The notes beneath the pieces were generated by a model that ran no database searches, was not told where the DNA came from, and was given only the letters and a program-made list of their open reading frames with translations. A DNA stretch of 31,327 bases from Patescibacteria group bacterium (GTDB lineage Bacteria > Patescibacteriota > Minisyncoccia > Phycocordibacterales > CAIRYW01). Numbering within the stretch: position 1 is the stretch's first letter; each line of letters starts with the position of its first letter. The translations under genes and the position numbers were made by a program. Below are positions 7,227 to 15,372 of the stretch, piece after piece. The DNA lies in contig JAUPVJ010000041.1 of assembly GCA_030917145.1 (NCBI GenBank), forward strand, positions 1 to 31,327, read 5' to 3'.

Positions 7227-7976
7227 AAAAGTTTTTAACTCCTCTCCTTGTAGTTGTCGGAAATGCCCAGATGGTAAATCCCCGAGAGTTACATTCATGA
7301 TTCTTTCTCTTTTTAAGGTGTCCACGTCGTTAAAAAGGGCAGAGCACATTCTTCTGATCTGGTGTTTTTTTCCTTCAGTAAGGGTCACTCTAAAAGTAAA
7401 ATCGTCTATGATTTTCACCTTACATTTTTCTGTTTTGTAACCTTCTATATTTACTCCAGCCTCCATTTTTTCTTTGAAGTTGTTTCTTAGCTTCAATTTT
7501 GTAGTCACTAAATATTCTTTCTCGTGAGAGTGCTTTGGGTTTAAAAGTCTGTCAGTCACACGCCCGTCGTCTGTCAAAATCATGAGCCCTGTAGAAGACT
7601 TGTCGAGTCGTCCAATTGGAAAAACGCCTTTCATGTTGAAGTTTCCACTTAAGTCTTTTGCGATGTCTTTTTGTCCAAACTGAGGCGAGTGGGTAATAAC
7701 TCCGTACGGTTTATTGTAAGCAAAGTATCGAAACTCTTTTTTTACCTGTCCTCCACGTAGTTCCACTTTATCTTTATCAGTTACTTTGTCACCTAAAACT
7801 GCGCGTCTGCCGTTTATAAAAATCTGATTTTTTGAGATCAAATCATCAGCACCACGTCGAGTGGAATAACCATGCAAAGCAAGGTATTTGTTGATCCGGA
7901 GTCCTTCGGACTTGTTTTGCTCCTTGTTTTTTGTGGGAGCTTTGGTGGGTTTAATTTTTGGTGTTGGTTTTTTCAT
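7206..7976 (-). CDS. RsuA/RluB/RluE-type rRNA pseudouridine synthase
   Basis: 256 residues from the chosen start. A Lys/Pro/Thr-rich basic tail (1-25) leads into an S4 RNA-binding domain (INKYLALHGYSTRRGADDL ... GDKVTDKDKVEL) and then the catalytic domain: NKPYGVITH, GRLDKSSTGLMILTDDG with the catalytic Asp, KEYLVT, and GKKHQIRRMCSAL. It isomerises one uridine of rRNA; which one cannot be told (RsuA acts on 16S, RluB/E on 23S). The open frame extends to 8081, but that part lies inside the flavoprotein gene. I chose the ATG at 7976 because an extended -10 (TGC plus TATACT, 7987-7992) sits 10 nt before it, just after the flavoprotein stop. An ATG at 8027 is the alternative. Confidence 0.92.
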   Translation of the reverse strand: MKKPTPKIKPTKAPTKNKEQNKSEGLRINKYLALHGYSTRRGADDLISKNQIFINGRRAVLGDKVTDKDKVELRGGQVKKEFRYFAYNKPYGVITHSPQFGQKDIAKDLSGNFNMKGVFPIGRLDKSSTGLMILTDDGRVTDRLLNPKHSHEKEYLVTTKLKLRNNFKEKMEAGVNIEGYKTEKCKVKIIDDFTFRVTLTEGKKHQIRRMCSALFNDVDTLKRERIMNVTLGDLPSGHFRQLQGEELKTFLSSIGL

Positions 7977-8007
7977 TGTTTTTGCGAGTATAGCACAAAG
8001 GTCTTCA

Positions 8008-9297
8008 TTATTTGTTTTTTGACGCATTTTCCCCAGCAATAAACCCGGTAGTCCAGCAAAGCTGTAAACTGTAGCCACCACTAGGTCGATCGATGTCTAA
8101 AATGTCTCCAACTACAAAAAGGTTTGAATATTTTTTAGATTTCATTGTTTTAAAATCAATTTCCGTCAAAGCGACTCCTCCAGAAGTTATGATTGCTTTT
8201 TCTTCACCTAAAAGGTTTACAACTGTAAGACGCAGATCTTTTAGTAAGTACACAAATCTTTTTCTTTCATCTTTATTTAGACTGTGTGCAAAAACTTCTT
8301 TGTCGAATTTTCCTACCTCTAACACCGCGTTTAAAACAGCTGTCGGTAAAAAGTCCGGAAGAGCATTTTTAAACTTTTTGTTTTGGTTTTCTTCAAAGAT
8401 TTTTAATATTTTTTTGTCTAGACTTCCGTGGTCAAGTGTGGGGAAGAGATCAAGTGAGATTATTGTCTCTCCGTATTTCACCATCTCGCCGATGTCTTTA
8501 CTCATGTTTAAGATTAAAGGTCCACTTAAACCAAAGTGTGTAAAAAGAATTTTTCCTTTGTTTACAAGTTGAGCTGTGTTGTTTTGGAAGACGCTTACTT
8601 TTACGTTTGGAAGACTTGTTCCTTGAAGTTTCTTGCTCCAGGCTTCTTTGGTTTCAATTGGTACAAGAGAGGGGGTTGGTGTTTTTACGCTGTGACCGAT
8701 TTTTGAAAGCCACTTAAAGCCATCTCCAGTTGAGCCAGTTTCTGGGCGTGAAAGTCCACCTGTACTTAAAATAAAGTTTGAGCCTTTTATTTTTGTTTTA
8801 TCTTTCAGCGTAATTTCTTTTATTTTCTCTCCTTCTGTGATGATCGAAGCAACTTCGCTTGAAAGCAAAACTTCCACACCTCCTTCTTTTATGTATTTTT
8901 TTAAAGTATTTAAAACAGACTCTGATTTGTTGGAAACTGGGAAAACTCTTTTTAAGTTTTCTACTTTTACTTCAAGTCCTTTCTTTGCGAAAAGCTCTAA
9001 GGTTTCTTTTACTCCAAATTGTGAAAAAGGGGAGAAGAGAAACTTGTCACTTTCACCGTATTTTTTTAGAAGAGTACGGGTGTCGTATTCAGCATTTGTG
9101 ACGTTGCATCTTCCTCCTCCTGTGATCAAAAGTTTTTTACCAAGATGTGTATTCTTTTCGATAAGTAAGACTTTAGCTCCCAGCTCTCCTGCACGCCCCG
9201 CAGCCATCATCCCTGCCGGCCCACCACCAATAACCACTACGTCATATGTGGCGGTGCTATTTTTTAGCTCTTCGATTTTAGGGGTTTTTACGGGCAT
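8008..9297 (-). CDS. HI0933/BaiN-type NAD(P)/FAD-dependent flavoprotein
   Basis: 429 residues. A Rossmann FAD-binding motif VVIGGGPAGMMAAGRAGE (about 21-38) is followed by the family hallmark LLITGGGRCNVTN (about 57-69). Later come LSTGGLSRPETGSTGDG and the C-terminal FAD-contact block VVGDILDIDRPSGGYSLQ with TTGFIAGENA. These make it a HI0933-like oxidoreductase. Characterised relatives include the bile-acid-metabolising BaiN, but the reaction in most bacteria is unknown and I infer none. The protein is full length. It is transcribed from an almost consensus promoter (9322-9350) with a leader of roughly 17 nt. The pseudouridine synthase gene follows 31 nt downstream on the same strand. Confidence 0.9.
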   Translation of the reverse strand: MPVKTPKIEELKNSTATYDVVVIGGGPAGMMAAGRAGELGAKVLLIEKNTHLGKKLLITGGGRCNVTNAEYDTRTLLKKYGESDKFLFSPFSQFGVKETLELFAKKGLEVKVENLKRVFPVSNKSESVLNTLKKYIKEGGVEVLLSSEVASIITEGEKIKEITLKDKTKIKGSNFILSTGGLSRPETGSTGDGFKWLSKIGHSVKTPTPSLVPIETKEAWSKKLQGTSLPNVKVSVFQNNTAQLVNKGKILFTHFGLSGPLILNMSKDIGEMVKYGETIISLDLFPTLDHGSLDKKILKIFEENQNKKFKNALPDFLPTAVLNAVLEVGKFDKEVFAHSLNKDERKRFVYLLKDLRLTVVNLLGEEKAIITSGGVALTEIDFKTMKSKKYSNLFVVGDILDIDRPSGGYSLQLCWTTGFIAGENASKNK

Positions 9298-9321
9298 TGG
9301 GGTGCTTTCTTAGTTTTCAGG

Positions 9322-9350
9322 ATTATACTATTTTTTTGAGTGTAAGTCAA
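9322..9350 (-). promoter_or_regulatory. Near-consensus promoter of the flavoprotein gene
   Basis: Minus-strand TTGACT (9345-9350), a 17-nt spacer, and TATAAT (9322-9327). Divergent from the gyrB promoter within the 161-nt gap. Confidence 0.85.
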
Positions 9351-9424
9351 TGTTATTTTAAGTGTCTTATTTTTAAACTCCACTGCAAAATACTCACATG
9401 TCAATCGTGTAATAGGGTACTTAA

Positions 9425-9446
9425 ATTGTTATAATATTGTTATAAT
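9425..9446 (+). promoter_or_regulatory. Duplicated -10 element before gyrB
   Basis: An 11-bp perfect tandem repeat, ATTGTTATAAT at 9425-9435 and again at 9436-9446, supplies two TATAAT boxes one helical turn apart. The second ends 12 nt before the gyrB ATG. No good -35 is visible for either box. Confidence 0.6.
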
Positions 9447-9458
9447 ACTTCGATAAAT

Positions 9459-11501
9459 ATGGCAAAAGAAAAAGAAACAAAAAAATACGCAGCGGATTCG
9501 ATTCAGGTACTAGAAGGTTTGGAACCTGTACGAAAGCGCCCTGGGATGTATATCGGAACAACTGGTCCCGACGGTCTTCACCATTTGATTTGGGAAATTT
9601 TTGACAACTCTCGAGACGAAGCGATGGCAGGACGATGTTCTCGAATCGAAGTAACTCTTTTGCCAGGCGGCTTCGTGCGCGTTGTGGACGACGGAGCCGG
9701 AATTCCTGTAGATATTCATTCAAAAACAAAAGTTTCAGCTCTAGAGACTATCATGACAACTCTTCACGCTGGAGGAAAGTTCGACAATGAGGCTTATAAA
9801 TTTTCTGGAGGTCTTCACGGTGTAGGAGCATCTGTTGTAAACGCTCTGTCAGTGCATTTAAAAGCAGAAGTGCATCGCGATGGTGGTAAGTATGTGCAAG
9901 AATATGCAATTGGAAAAAGAAAAGCTCCTGTAAAAAAAGTGGCATCTTCTAAAGCGCACGGAACTATTATTACTTTCAAGCCAGACGTAGAAATCTTTAA
10001 AGAAGGTGTAGTTTTTACTTGGAGTAGAATCGTAAACCACCTTCGACAACAAGCCTACCTTGTAAAAAATCTTTTGATTCATGTGGTAGATGCTCGTGAA
10101 TTTGGAGGAAAGATTGATCTCGATAATTCATTATTTTTGTCAGATGAAAAGCTTGATTGTCCTTCAATGTCATTTTACTTTGAAGGAGGGCTTGTTTCTT
10201 TGATCAAGTTTTACAACAGTACACAAAAACCAATTCATAAAAATATTTTCTATACAGAAAAAGAACAAGATGGAGTGTTTGCTGAAGTGTCTCTTCAATA
10301 CGTAGATGACATGGTGTCTCGAATCACTGGATTTGCAAACAATATCTACAACCCCGAAGGAGGAACACACATCACCGGATTTAAAACCGCGCTTACACGA
10401 ACCCTCAACACTTATGCAAAGAAAAACAATTTCATAAAAGATGGAGAAGATTCTTTTACAGGAGACGACGTTCTTGAAGGTCTCACCGCAGTTGTATCTG
10501 TAAAACTAAAAGAAATTCAATTTGAAGGACAAACTAAAGCAAAGCTTGGTAGTCAGGAAGCTCAAGGGGCGGTAGCTTCTGTTTTTGGTGAAAAGTTCGC
10601 AGAGTTTCTAGAAGAAAATCCAGACGACGCAAAAGCAATAATCGGAAAAGTTTCTCTTGCTATGCGCGCAAGAAAAGCAGCTAAAGCTGCAAAGGATTCA
10701 ATTCTACGAAAAGGAGCTTTAGAAGGAATGACACTTCCTGGAAAACTTGCGGATTGCCAGAGTAAAGACGCAAGTGAATCAGAACTCTTTATTGTGGAAG
10801 GAGACTCTGCGGGAGGTACTGCAAAAGCAGGGCGTGACAGAAAGACTCAAGCGATCTTGCCACTTAGAGGAAAGATTCTAAACATTGAAAGAGCGCGACT
10901 AGACAAAATGCTTGCGTCAGAGCAAATCACAAACCTTGTGATCGCTCTTGGTACTGCGATTGGGGACACTTTTGATATGGCTAAACTTCGATACCACAAA
11001 ATTATCGTCGCGACAGATGCGGACGTTGACGGTGCTCACATTAGAACTCTTCTTTTAACTTTGTTCTACAGGTATTTTAGACCTCTTGTAGAAGGTGGAT
11101 TTATCTATATCGCTCAACCGCCACTTTATAAATTAAAGTACGGAAAAGATTTTCACTATTTCTACACTGAAGAAGAAAAAGACAAATTCTTAACTGCAAA
11201 TAAAATTCAAATTACTGAAAGTGCTGAAGGGGAGCCTGAGGAAGAAGAACCAACTGAGGTAGTAGAAGAAAAGAAGAAAACAAAGAAAGTTACAATTCAA
11301 CGATACAAAGGTCTCGGAGAAATGAACGCTGAAGAGCTTGCAGAAACTACTATGAATCCAAACAACAGAGTTTTGAAACAGGTGACTATTGAAGACTTGG
11401 CTTCGTCTGATAAAGTGATCGATATCTTGATGGGAACCGACGTGTCGGCTCGAAAGAGTTTCATTCAATCGAATGCTAAGATGGCGAGACTTGATATCTA
11501 G
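9459..11501 (+). CDS. gyrB: DNA gyrase subunit B
   Basis: ATPase and TOPRIM subunit of gyrase, which introduces negative supercoils with GyrA; gyrA is not in the window. 680 residues, full length. GHKL ATPase domain: RKRPGMYIG, EIFDNSRDEAMAG with the catalytic Glu, DDGAGIPVD, HAGGKFDNEAYKFSGGLHGV. Transducer: a SVKLKEIQFEGQTKAKLGSQ segment. TOPRIM: EGDSAGG, LPLRGKILN, DADVDGAHIRTLLLT. C-terminal QRYKGLGEMN and ARKSFIQSNAKMARLDI. A low-complexity Glu-rich insertion (EGEPEEEEPTEVVEEKKK, about 587-604) sits between the TOPRIM and tail domains. ParE is the alternative name; the overall match favours GyrB. The last 29 nt overlap the start of the CapA-like gene. Confidence 0.95.
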   Translation: MAKEKETKKYAADSIQVLEGLEPVRKRPGMYIGTTGPDGLHHLIWEIFDNSRDEAMAGRCSRIEVTLLPGGFVRVVDDGAGIPVDIHSKTKVSALETIMTTLHAGGKFDNEAYKFSGGLHGVGASVVNALSVHLKAEVHRDGGKYVQEYAIGKRKAPVKKVASSKAHGTIITFKPDVEIFKEGVVFTWSRIVNHLRQQAYLVKNLLIHVVDAREFGGKIDLDNSLFLSDEKLDCPSMSFYFEGGLVSLIKFYNSTQKPIHKNIFYTEKEQDGVFAEVSLQYVDDMVSRITGFANNIYNPEGGTHITGFKTALTRTLNTYAKKNNFIKDGEDSFTGDDVLEGLTAVVSVKLKEIQFEGQTKAKLGSQEAQGAVASVFGEKFAEFLEENPDDAKAIIGKVSLAMRARKAAKAAKDSILRKGALEGMTLPGKLADCQSKDASESELFIVEGDSAGGTAKAGRDRKTQAILPLRGKILNIERARLDKMLASEQITNLVIALGTAIGDTFDMAKLRYHKIIVATDADVDGAHIRTLLLTLFYRYFRPLVEGGFIYIAQPPLYKLKYGKDFHYFYTEEEKDKFLTANKIQITESAEGEPEEEEPTEVVEEKKKTKKVTIQRYKGLGEMNAEELAETTMNPNNRVLKQVTIEDLASSDKVIDILMGTDVSARKSFIQSNAKMARLDI

Positions 11502-12462
11502 GTTGTTTTTCCATAAAAGTATATTTTACTTTGTGCTCTTTGTTTTTCTGATTGCAATTTCTTGCTTGTTTTTCTTTGCGCGAGTTGAAGGGGAATTACC
11601 AAGCGAAGTGAAAGCTTTTTTGCATATACCAGAAAAAGAAAAAAGCCTCTCTATTGTGTTCTTTGGAGACACTATGCTTGATAGAAATGTCAGGCTTATT
11701 GGAAAAAGAAACGGGTATGATTCTTTATTTGCTCCCGTAAAAGATTTTGTTACATCTTTTGATCTAGCTGTTTTAAATTTAGAAGGAACTGTAACAGGCA
11801 ATGAATCCCTTTCTTTAAAAGATAAAAACATATTACGGTTTACGTTTGAGTCAATAGCACTAGATGCTGTGTTTAATACAGGGTTTGACATTGTGTCGCT
11901 TTCAAACAACCACACTAGTGATTTTGGGAGAGAGGGGTTTTTGGAAACTACAAAAAATTTAGAGGCAAGAAACTTAAAATATTTTGGAGATTATTTTAAT
12001 GAAAGTGAGACTTTGGTAGTTGAAAAAAAAGGTTTAAAAATTGCTTTTGTTGGATTTAATGAATTTGCATATAAAAATTTTGATCAAGTTTTAGAGCGTA
12101 TAAAAAAAGCATCAAATGAAAATGACGTGGTTTTTGTTTTCGCTCATTTTGGAGAAGAGTATAAAGATTTTGGAAATTCATTTCAACAGAAAAATGCGAG
12201 AATGTTTATCGATAGTGGAGCTGACGCAGTTATTGGCGCTCATCCTCATGTTGTACAAAATATAGAAATCTATAAAGATAAACCAATCTTCTATTCGCTT
12301 GGGAATTTTGTCTTTGATCAATACTTCTCAAAACAAACACAAGAGGGCTTAGCGGTTTCTTTTGAAATAAAAAAGAAAGAAGATGAGAAAGCTGTTCTTT
12401 CTTTTAAAACAATTCCTTTTGTTTCTAAAGCGTCTGTGCCTTATTTGAAAATAGATAATTAA
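11473..12462 (+). CDS. CapA/PGA-capsule-synthesis family membrane metallophosphatase-like protein
   Basis: 329 residues in the longest form. A membrane segment at about 16-36 (IFYFVLFVFLIAISCLFFFA) anchors an extracellular PGA_cap domain (calcineurin-like fold). Motifs seen: FFGDTMLDRNV, NLEGTVTG, SLSNNHTSDFG, FAHFGEEY, IGAHPHVVQ, YSLGNFVFDQ. These supply the Asp, Asn and His residues expected for a dinuclear metal site. CapA/PgsA proteins take part in poly-gamma-glutamate capsule synthesis. Without the other capsule genes here, a general surface-polymer role is all that can be inferred. The ATG at 11473 lies inside gyrB (29-nt overlap). An in-frame TTG at 11503, immediately after the gyrB stop, is an alternative that would keep the membrane helix. 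Probably cotranscribed with gyrB. Confidence 0.88.
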   Translation: MLRWRDLISRLFFHKSIFYFVLFVFLIAISCLFFFARVEGELPSEVKAFLHIPEKEKSLSIVFFGDTMLDRNVRLIGKRNGYDSLFAPVKDFVTSFDLAVLNLEGTVTGNESLSLKDKNILRFTFESIALDAVFNTGFDIVSLSNNHTSDFGREGFLETTKNLEARNLKYFGDYFNESETLVVEKKGLKIAFVGFNEFAYKNFDQVLERIKKASNENDVVFVFAHFGEEYKDFGNSFQQKNARMFIDSGADAVIGAHPHVVQNIEIYKDKPIFYSLGNFVFDQYFSKQTQEGLAVSFEIKKKEDEKAVLSFKTIPFVSKASVPYLKIDN

Positions 12463-12492
12463 AAAATCCCCCGAAAGGGGGATTTTTTAATT
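12457..12492. terminator. Bidirectional terminator between the CapA-like and CARDB genes
   Basis: Perfect 16-bp stem (12457-12472 with 12477-12492: AATTAAAAAATCCCCC and its complement) closed by a GAAA loop on the plus strand. A- and T-runs on both sides let it serve both convergent genes. It starts within the last codons of the CapA-like gene and lies 6 nt past the stop of the CARDB gene. Confidence 0.92.
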
Positions 12493-12498
12493 ATTTTT

Positions 12499-14247
12499 TT
12501 AGTTGTCTATTTCAACACGTTCAGAGTCTTCGTTGTTGCTTTCACTTTTTTCTTTTACATCAGTGTCGCTGTCCACTTCAACTGTTAGTGTTTGTTTGCC
12601 TCTTTTTGGATCATCGATTCCGACTAGAAACACTCGTCTCTCACCGGGAGCAAAAGAAGAAACATTTTTGATTTGGTAATTGTCGTTGTCATCATTTGGA
12701 AGACGAACTTCGATCTCAAAAGTTCCCGTACTTTCTCCGCCAGTATTTTCTACTTCGAAACGCACACCCACTGTGTCGTTGTTGTCGATATTGTTGGTTT
12801 CTCGGAAACTATTTCCATTTAAAGTTCCGACCGCTAAAATTCGTACTTTTAAATCAGCTTTTCCGGTAGAGTAGTTGTAATTGTACCCTCCATTATAATT
12901 GTAGTTATTGTTTGAATAGCTTCCAACATTCGGTACAGGAATCAAAAGAGTGTTGTTGCCTGCGTTTAAGTCGCTTGAAGAGATCAATGTGATTGAGATT
13001 TGATTTGCACTCCCATCAAATTGGTCAAAGCCCATAGTCATTTCATAAACATCTCCAGGTCGAAGACTTGGCTGATTTAGAGATGAGAAGTTTTTATCTG
13101 CAAAGTTTGCTGTTGGAAGTATTGAAGAGATACCCCAAGCTCCAGATGGTGAAGTTCCGATATTTTTTACTCGAAGACGCACCAACACTCTATCTCCATA
13201 TTGTGCTCCAGAAATATCCCTTAGTTGTGCATTTGAAGTGTTCATAACACTTGCTTGTACAAGGGAAATTGAGAGATCTGGATTTCCATAATAAGTAGGA
13301 GTAGATGGCGCAGAAGAATATGATCCTGTATTTGTTGTAGTTACAGGTTTCGTTGTGTTTGTTGTGGGAGCGTCGTAACTTCCTATGGTCGCAGATGTGG
13401 GTGTAGTTGTAGAAACCGGAGCTTCGTAATTTGGATTATAAAGCGTACCTGTAGTTGTAACTTTTGTTTCGGTTTCTTTCTTTTGCACTACAGAAACTTT
13501 TTCTGTGTCGCTTGAGATTAGTTTTTCTTGATTCTTGTCAAAAAAAGAAATTGTCATAGGAAGAGTAAGTTTCGAAGCAGAATTTGAAGAAACATAAAAT
13601 CCGTACTCACCTGTAGCTACGTTTGGAAGAGGGAAGCTTGTGCCACAAACAACAGGCTTTTTATCTCCACCTACGGCATCGTAAAAGACCGTAAGGCCTG
13701 GTGTACATGCAAAACTCCAGAAGTATGTACCTTCTTCAGTTGAGGGGTTTTTCCATTTGAAAGTTAGTTTTTCTCCACTTGCAATTTCATTGGGCTCATC
13801 TACAAAAGAAACTTTGTTTCCTCCAAGCAGAGTTGAAAAGTAAGTTGTTGCACCAGAAATCGCTTTCGGTACGAAACGCACAATTGCGATACTTGCAATA
13901 AGAAGTATGATTATTACTAGAAGAAAAATTAGAGGTTTGATGTACTTCATAATCTCAGATTGTTTTTCTTCTGAGGTGTTGCCGTGAGCACCGTGAGAGT
14001 CGTGACCGTGATCGCTTGCGTGAGCGTCGGCACTGTGATCAATGTGCTTTTCTCCATGAGAGTGACTTGAAGTTATTTCATGAGAGACCTCACTTGATTG
14101 TCCTGGATAGAGATTTTTAGATATCAAAATTTCCTTTAGGCTGTTTTGTTCATTTTCTTTGAACAAGTCTAAAGAGTCATGGTTTCCGTTTCCATTATTT
14201 CCGTTACTATTCCATCCGTTTTGATGTGAGTCGTGTGAATTTTGCAT
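12499..14247 (-). CDS. Type-II membrane protein with His-rich cytoplasmic tail and two CARDB-like domains
   Basis: 582 residues. Residues 1-30 are Asn/His/Gly-rich. Residues 61-89 are a histidine-rich stretch (SHSHGEKHIDHSADAHASDH and onward), a probable metal chelator. One membrane helix lies at 104-124 (KPLIFLLVIIILLIASIAIV). Outside: a beta-sandwich at about 143-255 with two cysteines (C181, C201) that could form a disulfide; a Ser/Thr/Pro linker (256-320); a CARDB-type domain at 321-437 (PDLSISLV, VRLRVKNIGTSPSG, SLRPGDVYEM, LNAGNNTLLIP); an Asn/Tyr linker; and a second CARDB at 462-582 (ADLKVRILAV, VRFEVENTGGESTG, DSDTDVKEKSESNNEDS). CARDB domains are cell-adhesion or structural modules. 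There is no C-terminal sorting signal. Divergent from the sortase through a shared intergenic region. Confidence 0.78.
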   Translation of the reverse strand: MQNSHDSHQNGWNSNGNNGNGNHDSLDLFKENEQNSLKEILISKNLYPGQSSEVSHEITSSHSHGEKHIDHSADAHASDHGHDSHGAHGNTSEEKQSEIMKYIKPLIFLLVIIILLIASIAIVRFVPKAISGATTYFSTLLGGNKVSFVDEPNEIASGEKLTFKWKNPSTEEGTYFWSFACTPGLTVFYDAVGGDKKPVVCGTSFPLPNVATGEYGFYVSSNSASKLTLPMTISFFDKNQEKLISSDTEKVSVVQKKETETKVTTTGTLYNPNYEAPVSTTTPTSATIGSYDAPTTNTTKPVTTTNTGSYSSAPSTPTYYGNPDLSISLVQASVMNTSNAQLRDISGAQYGDRVLVRLRVKNIGTSPSGAWGISSILPTANFADKNFSSLNQPSLRPGDVYEMTMGFDQFDGSANQISITLISSSDLNAGNNTLLIPVPNVGSYSNNNYNYNGGYNYNYSTGKADLKVRILAVGTLNGNSFRETNNIDNNDTVGVRFEVENTGGESTGTFEIEVRLPNDDNDNYQIKNVSSFAPGERRVFLVGIDDPKRGKQTLTVEVDSDTDVKEKSESNNEDSERVEIDN

Positions 14248-14273
14248 ATTTTTAAAATATATTGATTACCAGC

Positions 14274-14302
14274 ATTATATTGCGTTTACGCTAAAATGTC
14301 AA
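14274..14302 (-). promoter_or_regulatory. Perfect consensus promoter of the CARDB gene
   Basis: TTGACA (14297-14302, minus strand), 17-nt spacer, TATAAT (14274-14279). Predicted leader about 20 nt. It stands back to back with the sortase promoter; the two -35 boxes are 8 bp apart. Confidence 0.9.
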
Positions 14303-14310
14303 GTAATTAA

Positions 14311-14339
14311 TTGACTTTGACCTTAAAAAATGATATAAT
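14311..14339 (+). promoter_or_regulatory. Consensus promoter of the sortase gene, leaderless geometry
   Basis: TTGACT (14311-14316), 17-nt spacer, extended -10 TGA plus TATAAT (14334-14339). Only 7 nt separate the -10 from the ATG at 14347, so transcription should start at or next to the start codon. Confidence 0.9.
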
Positions 14340-14346
14340 TAAAAAA

Positions 14347-15015
14347 ATGAAAAAAAGCTTTAAAAATAACAATAAAACTGATTACGTCGTATTTATACTA
14401 TGGTTTGTGGTAATTTTTGCGCTCTCTTTTTCTTTGCTTTTTACTCTCGGTCTAGTGCCAAGTGAGCTTTCAGAAGACGGAGGAAACTCGTTTTTAAGCA
14501 ACCTTCGTACCAAAACAATTGAAAATGTTTCAAATTTAGATGGAGAAATTAAAAATACTCCAAGGGAAAAAGGGGAAGAGCCACTGCGGGTTTATATTCC
14601 CAAAATTGGCACCGATGTTACAATCTCAAATCCAAAAACAACCGATGTTGTGGTCTTAGACGAATATCTGAAAAAAGGAGTTGTGCGATACGATGGCTCT
14701 GGCCTTTTAGGCGATGGAAATATGCTTCTTTTTGGACACAGCTCAAGTCTTGCTCAAGTTGTAAACAAAGCGTACAAAGCTTTCAATGGATTTCCAAAGC
14801 TTGTGAAGGGTGATTTGGTTTACATAGATTCAGAAAATTTTCGATATGTTTATAAAGTTGAAACTGTAAAGACTGTGGATTCAACTACTGCTCTTGTAGA
14901 ATTTTCTTCAGATAAAAACATGGTCACTCTTTCTACTTGTAACACCTTCGGTAAAAAACAAGAAAGAAATATAGTAGAAGCAGTCTTCTCTCACAAAGAA
15001 TCAAAAACTTTGTAA
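14347..15015 (+). CDS. Sortase, membrane-anchored
   Basis: 222 residues. One N-terminal membrane helix (about 11-32, VVFILWFVVIFALSFSLLFTL), then a spacer, then the sortase beta-barrel from about 80 (RVYIPKIGTDVTI). The catalytic triad is visible: His in LLFGHSSS, Cys in VTLSTCNTFG, and Arg in KKQERNIVEAVF. Sortases cleave a C-terminal sorting motif and join the protein to the envelope; no LPXTG-like substrate lies in this window. The open frame extends to 14311, but that part lies on the promoter, so I set the start at 14347, 7 nt after the -10. The neighbouring surface protein is a possible functional partner by context only. A terminator follows 5 nt past the stop. Confidence 0.92.
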   Translation: MKKSFKNNNKTDYVVFILWFVVIFALSFSLLFTLGLVPSELSEDGGNSFLSNLRTKTIENVSNLDGEIKNTPREKGEEPLRVYIPKIGTDVTISNPKTTDVVVLDEYLKKGVVRYDGSGLLGDGNMLLFGHSSSLAQVVNKAYKAFNGFPKLVKGDLVYIDSENFRYVYKVETVKTVDSTTALVEFSSDKNMVTLSTCNTFGKKQERNIVEAVFSHKESKTL

Positions 15016-15020
15016 AAAAT

Positions 15021-15047
15021 AAAACCCGCAAAATCTATGCGGGTTTT
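15021..15047. terminator. Shared terminator of the sortase and the convergent orphan gene
   Basis: AAAACCCGCA (15021-15030), a 7-nt loop, and TGCGGGTTTT (15038-15047), with T-runs on both strands. The stop codon of the minus-strand orphan (15035-15037) lies in the loop, so its last codons are part of the stem. Confidence 0.9.
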
Positions 15048-15325
15048 TTGTCGAGGTCCATCATGCTCATGTTCTTTGGAAAGATCAAGGAGAAGCGTGG
15101 AGCTTTTCTGCCTAGTTGGCTTTCAACGAGTCTCATTAATTCTGCAATTCGGAGCCCCTCATTGTCTGGTAAAGCGTTCCACTCCCTGACCAGAAGGGGT
15201 GCCAACGTTCTTTTGAGTATGTTGGCGGATTCTCTAGTGAGCGGGGCGTTGAAGAGAATCATGAACAGGATTTTACCTTTCTTGAGGACAGGCAAAATCT
15301 CCACAGGGTCTTGTTTTTTAGCCAT
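15035..15325 (-). CDS. Small orphan protein, 96 residues
   Basis: Unrecognised soluble protein starting MAKKQDPVEILPVLKKGKIL. The middle is amphipathic helix (TRESANILKRTLAPLLVREW, then EGLRIAELMRLVESQLGRK). The frame could start at 15346, but I chose the ATG at 15325. The minus strand carries an extended TGG plus TATGTT (15337-15342) 11 nt upstream, with a TTTACA 16 nt further up, and the longer start would lie on that promoter. Its GC content is clearly above its neighbours. It is flanked by thrS (same strand, upstream) and the sortase (convergent), and its stop sits inside the shared terminator loop. Function unknown. Confidence 0.65.
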   Translation of the reverse strand: MAKKQDPVEILPVLKKGKILFMILFNAPLTRESANILKRTLAPLLVREWNALPDNEGLRIAELMRLVESQLGRKAPRFSLIFPKNMSMMDLDKKPA

Positions 15326-15372
15326 AGCTAAAACAAAACATACCATAAGCTTTTTATTTGTAAATACTAAAC

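Noticed and set aside
8093..9313. Two plus-strand ORFs of about 158 residues opposite the flavoprotein gene
   Set aside because: Shadows of a gene with clear FAD motifs and a consensus promoter; the translated products are Ser/Phe/Lys-rich noise.
14311..14346. Longer start of the sortase gene
   Set aside because: The segment is the promoter itself (TTGACT, 17-nt spacer, TATAAT).
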